Source: Pseudofrankia asymbiotica (lineage in GTDB: Bacteria > Actinomycetota > Actinomycetes > Frankiales > Frankiaceae). From it: DNA of 8,895 nt. This document shows, one piece after another, positions 7,828 through 8,895 of this stretch. The number at the start of each line of letters is the position of its first letter. The first letter of the stretch is position 1. The notes under the pieces are model-generated. The model was not told where the DNA came from. It ran no database searches and saw nothing but the letters and a program-made list of their open reading frames with translations. The position numbers and the translations under genes are program-made. The stretch spans positions 114,066 through 122,960 of the forward strand of contig NZ_MOMC01000012.1 in the NCBI RefSeq assembly GCF_001983105.1. The letters run 5' to 3'.

Positions 7828-8895
7828 GTGACCGCGCAGATCAGCCTGTCCGTATCCCCGGGGGCCAGCCCCGGGCCCGGGGGCCGCCCGACCCTGGTGG
7901 CGGTCGCCTGGCCCTACGCCAACGGGGCACCACACCTGGGGCATATCGCCGGCGCCTACCTGCCGGCCGATATCTTCGCGCGGTTCCAGCGGATGGTGGG
8001 CAACCGCGTGCTGATGGTGTCCGGGTCGGATGCCCACGGCACGCCGATCACGGTGCGCGCCGAGGAGGAGGGCATCACTCCTCAGGAGGTCGTCGACCGC
8101 TATCACCCGGTGTTCCTGGACATCTGGGAGCGGCTCGGTATCTCCTTCGACCTGTTCACCTCCACCCGGACGGACAACCACACCCGGGTCACCCAGGACG
8201 TGTTCACCCGGCTGCGCGACGCGGGCTACATCTCCATCGAGGAGACGACGCAGTTCTACGACCCCCAGGCGGGGCGGTTCCTGCCCGACCGCTACGTGCT
8301 GGGCACCTGCCCGTACTGCGCGTACCCGAACGCGCGCGGCGACCAGTGCGAGAACTGCGGCCGCACCCTGGACCCGGACCAGCTCATCGACCCGCGCAGC
8401 AAGATGACCGGCGCGGTGCCCGAGCAGCGCCGGACGTCGCACTTCTTCCTGCGGCTGTCGGCGCTGTCCGACGAGTTGCTGGCGTGGCTGCAGAGCCGGC
8501 AGGGCTGGCGCCGGCATGTGATCAACTGGTCGGTCCAGTTCGTCAAGGACGGCCTGCACGACCGGGCGATCACCCGCGACCTCGACTGGGGCGTGCCGCT
8601 GCCGACCGACGAGCTCGGGCCGGGCAAGCGGATCTACGTCTGGTTCGAGGCGGTCATCGGCTACCTGTCGGCGAGCAGGGAGTGGGCGGCGACGGTCGCC
8701 GGCGACCCGGAGGCGTGGCGCGCCTGGTGGGAGAACCCGGACGCGGCGGCGTACTACTTCGTCGGCAAGGACAACATCCCGTTCCACGCGGTGATCTGGC
8801 CGGCGATGCTGCTCGGATACGGCGGCCTGAACCTGCCGACCGACGTACCGGCGAACCAGTACGTCACCTTCGGCGGGGCGAAGGCGTCGAAGTCG
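7828..8895 (+). CDS. metG: Methionyl-tRNA synthetase, E. coli type, 3'-truncated
   Basis: This class I aminoacyl-tRNA synthetase charges tRNA-Met with methionine in the cytoplasm. The first 356 residues are visible and the frame is open at the window end. The Rossmann start [14 protein letters not shown] carries the HIGH-type motif HLGH (36-39). [13 protein letters not shown] (66-78) and the four-cysteine zinc knuckle C161-C164-C174-C177 (CPYC...CENC) follow the E. coli MetG pattern rather than the cysteine-free Mycobacterium type. [10 protein letters not shown] (270-279), [19 protein letters not shown] (310-328) and the final GGAKASKS (349-356) complete the catalytic domain. The second signature reads KASKS, not KMSKS. 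An in-frame TAA at 7816 limits the start to GTG 7828, and the transcript is probably leaderless. Residues 9-21 are a Gly/Pro-rich extension. The anticodon-binding domain lies beyond the window. Whether this is the only MetRS in the genome is unknown. Confidence 0.96.
   Translation, partial: MTAQISLSVSPGASPGPGGRPTLVAVAWPYANGAPHLGHIAGAYLPADIFARFQRMVGNRVLMVSGSDAHGTPITVRAEEEGITPQEVVDRYHPVFLDIWERLGISFDLFTSTRTDNHTRVTQDVFTRLRDAGYISIEETTQFYDPQAGRFLPDRYVLGTCPYCAYPNARGDQCENCGRTLDPDQLIDPRSKMTGAVPEQRRTSHFFLRLSALSDELLAWLQSRQGWRRHVINWSVQFVKDGLHDRAITRDLDWGVPLPTDELGPGKRIYVWFEAVIGYLSASREWAATVAGDPEAWRAWWENPDAAAYYFVGKDNIPFHAVIWPAMLLGYGGLNLPTDVPANQYVTFGGAKASKS

Overview
The window is very GC-rich. Codon third positions are almost all G or C, GTG starts are common, and terminator-like hairpins lack U-tracts. 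This points to a high-GC actinomycete. The protein style (Ala/Pro-rich tails, DHA2 pumps, DUF2142-like envelope protein) would fit a Frankia-type genome, but genus cannot be proven from the sequence alone. There are six protein-coding genes, two of them cut by the window edges. I see no tRNA, rRNA, insertion sequence, phage gene or CRISPR array.

Left part (1-3925, + strand): a drug-efflux module. The 3' two-thirds of a DHA2-type (EmrB/QacA) MFS exporter is followed by a strong hairpin. Next comes a TetR-family regulator whose promoter region carries 17-bp-periodic direct repeats, then a 5-bp-period repeat tract, then a complete second DHA2 exporter. The two exporters are clear paralogues. The layout suggests a regulator controlling itself and one or both pumps.

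Middle (3941-6811): a short 20-bp tandem repeat separates the second pump from a convergent, minus-strand polytopic membrane protein of the GT-C/DUF2142-like type, probably an envelope glycosyltransferase or polysaccharide protein. Upstream of it lies a 724-nt divergent gap with several short perfect stem-loops and no convincing gene.

Right part (6812-8895, + strand): rfbD/rmlD (dTDP-4-dehydrorhamnose reductase), then a short tandem repeat and terminator-like hairpin, then an E. coli-type methionyl-tRNA synthetase truncated by the window end. Its start is preceded by a perfect 18-bp G/C-tract palindrome that overlaps a good -10 box. The membrane protein and rfbD may both serve cell-surface glycan synthesis.

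Most of the window is ordinary gene content, and I do not see a convincing new multi-gene system. The best leads are the palindrome over the metG promoter, the KASKS variant in that MetRS, the periodic TetR operator, and short tandem repeats at or just after four of the five gene ends seen here.
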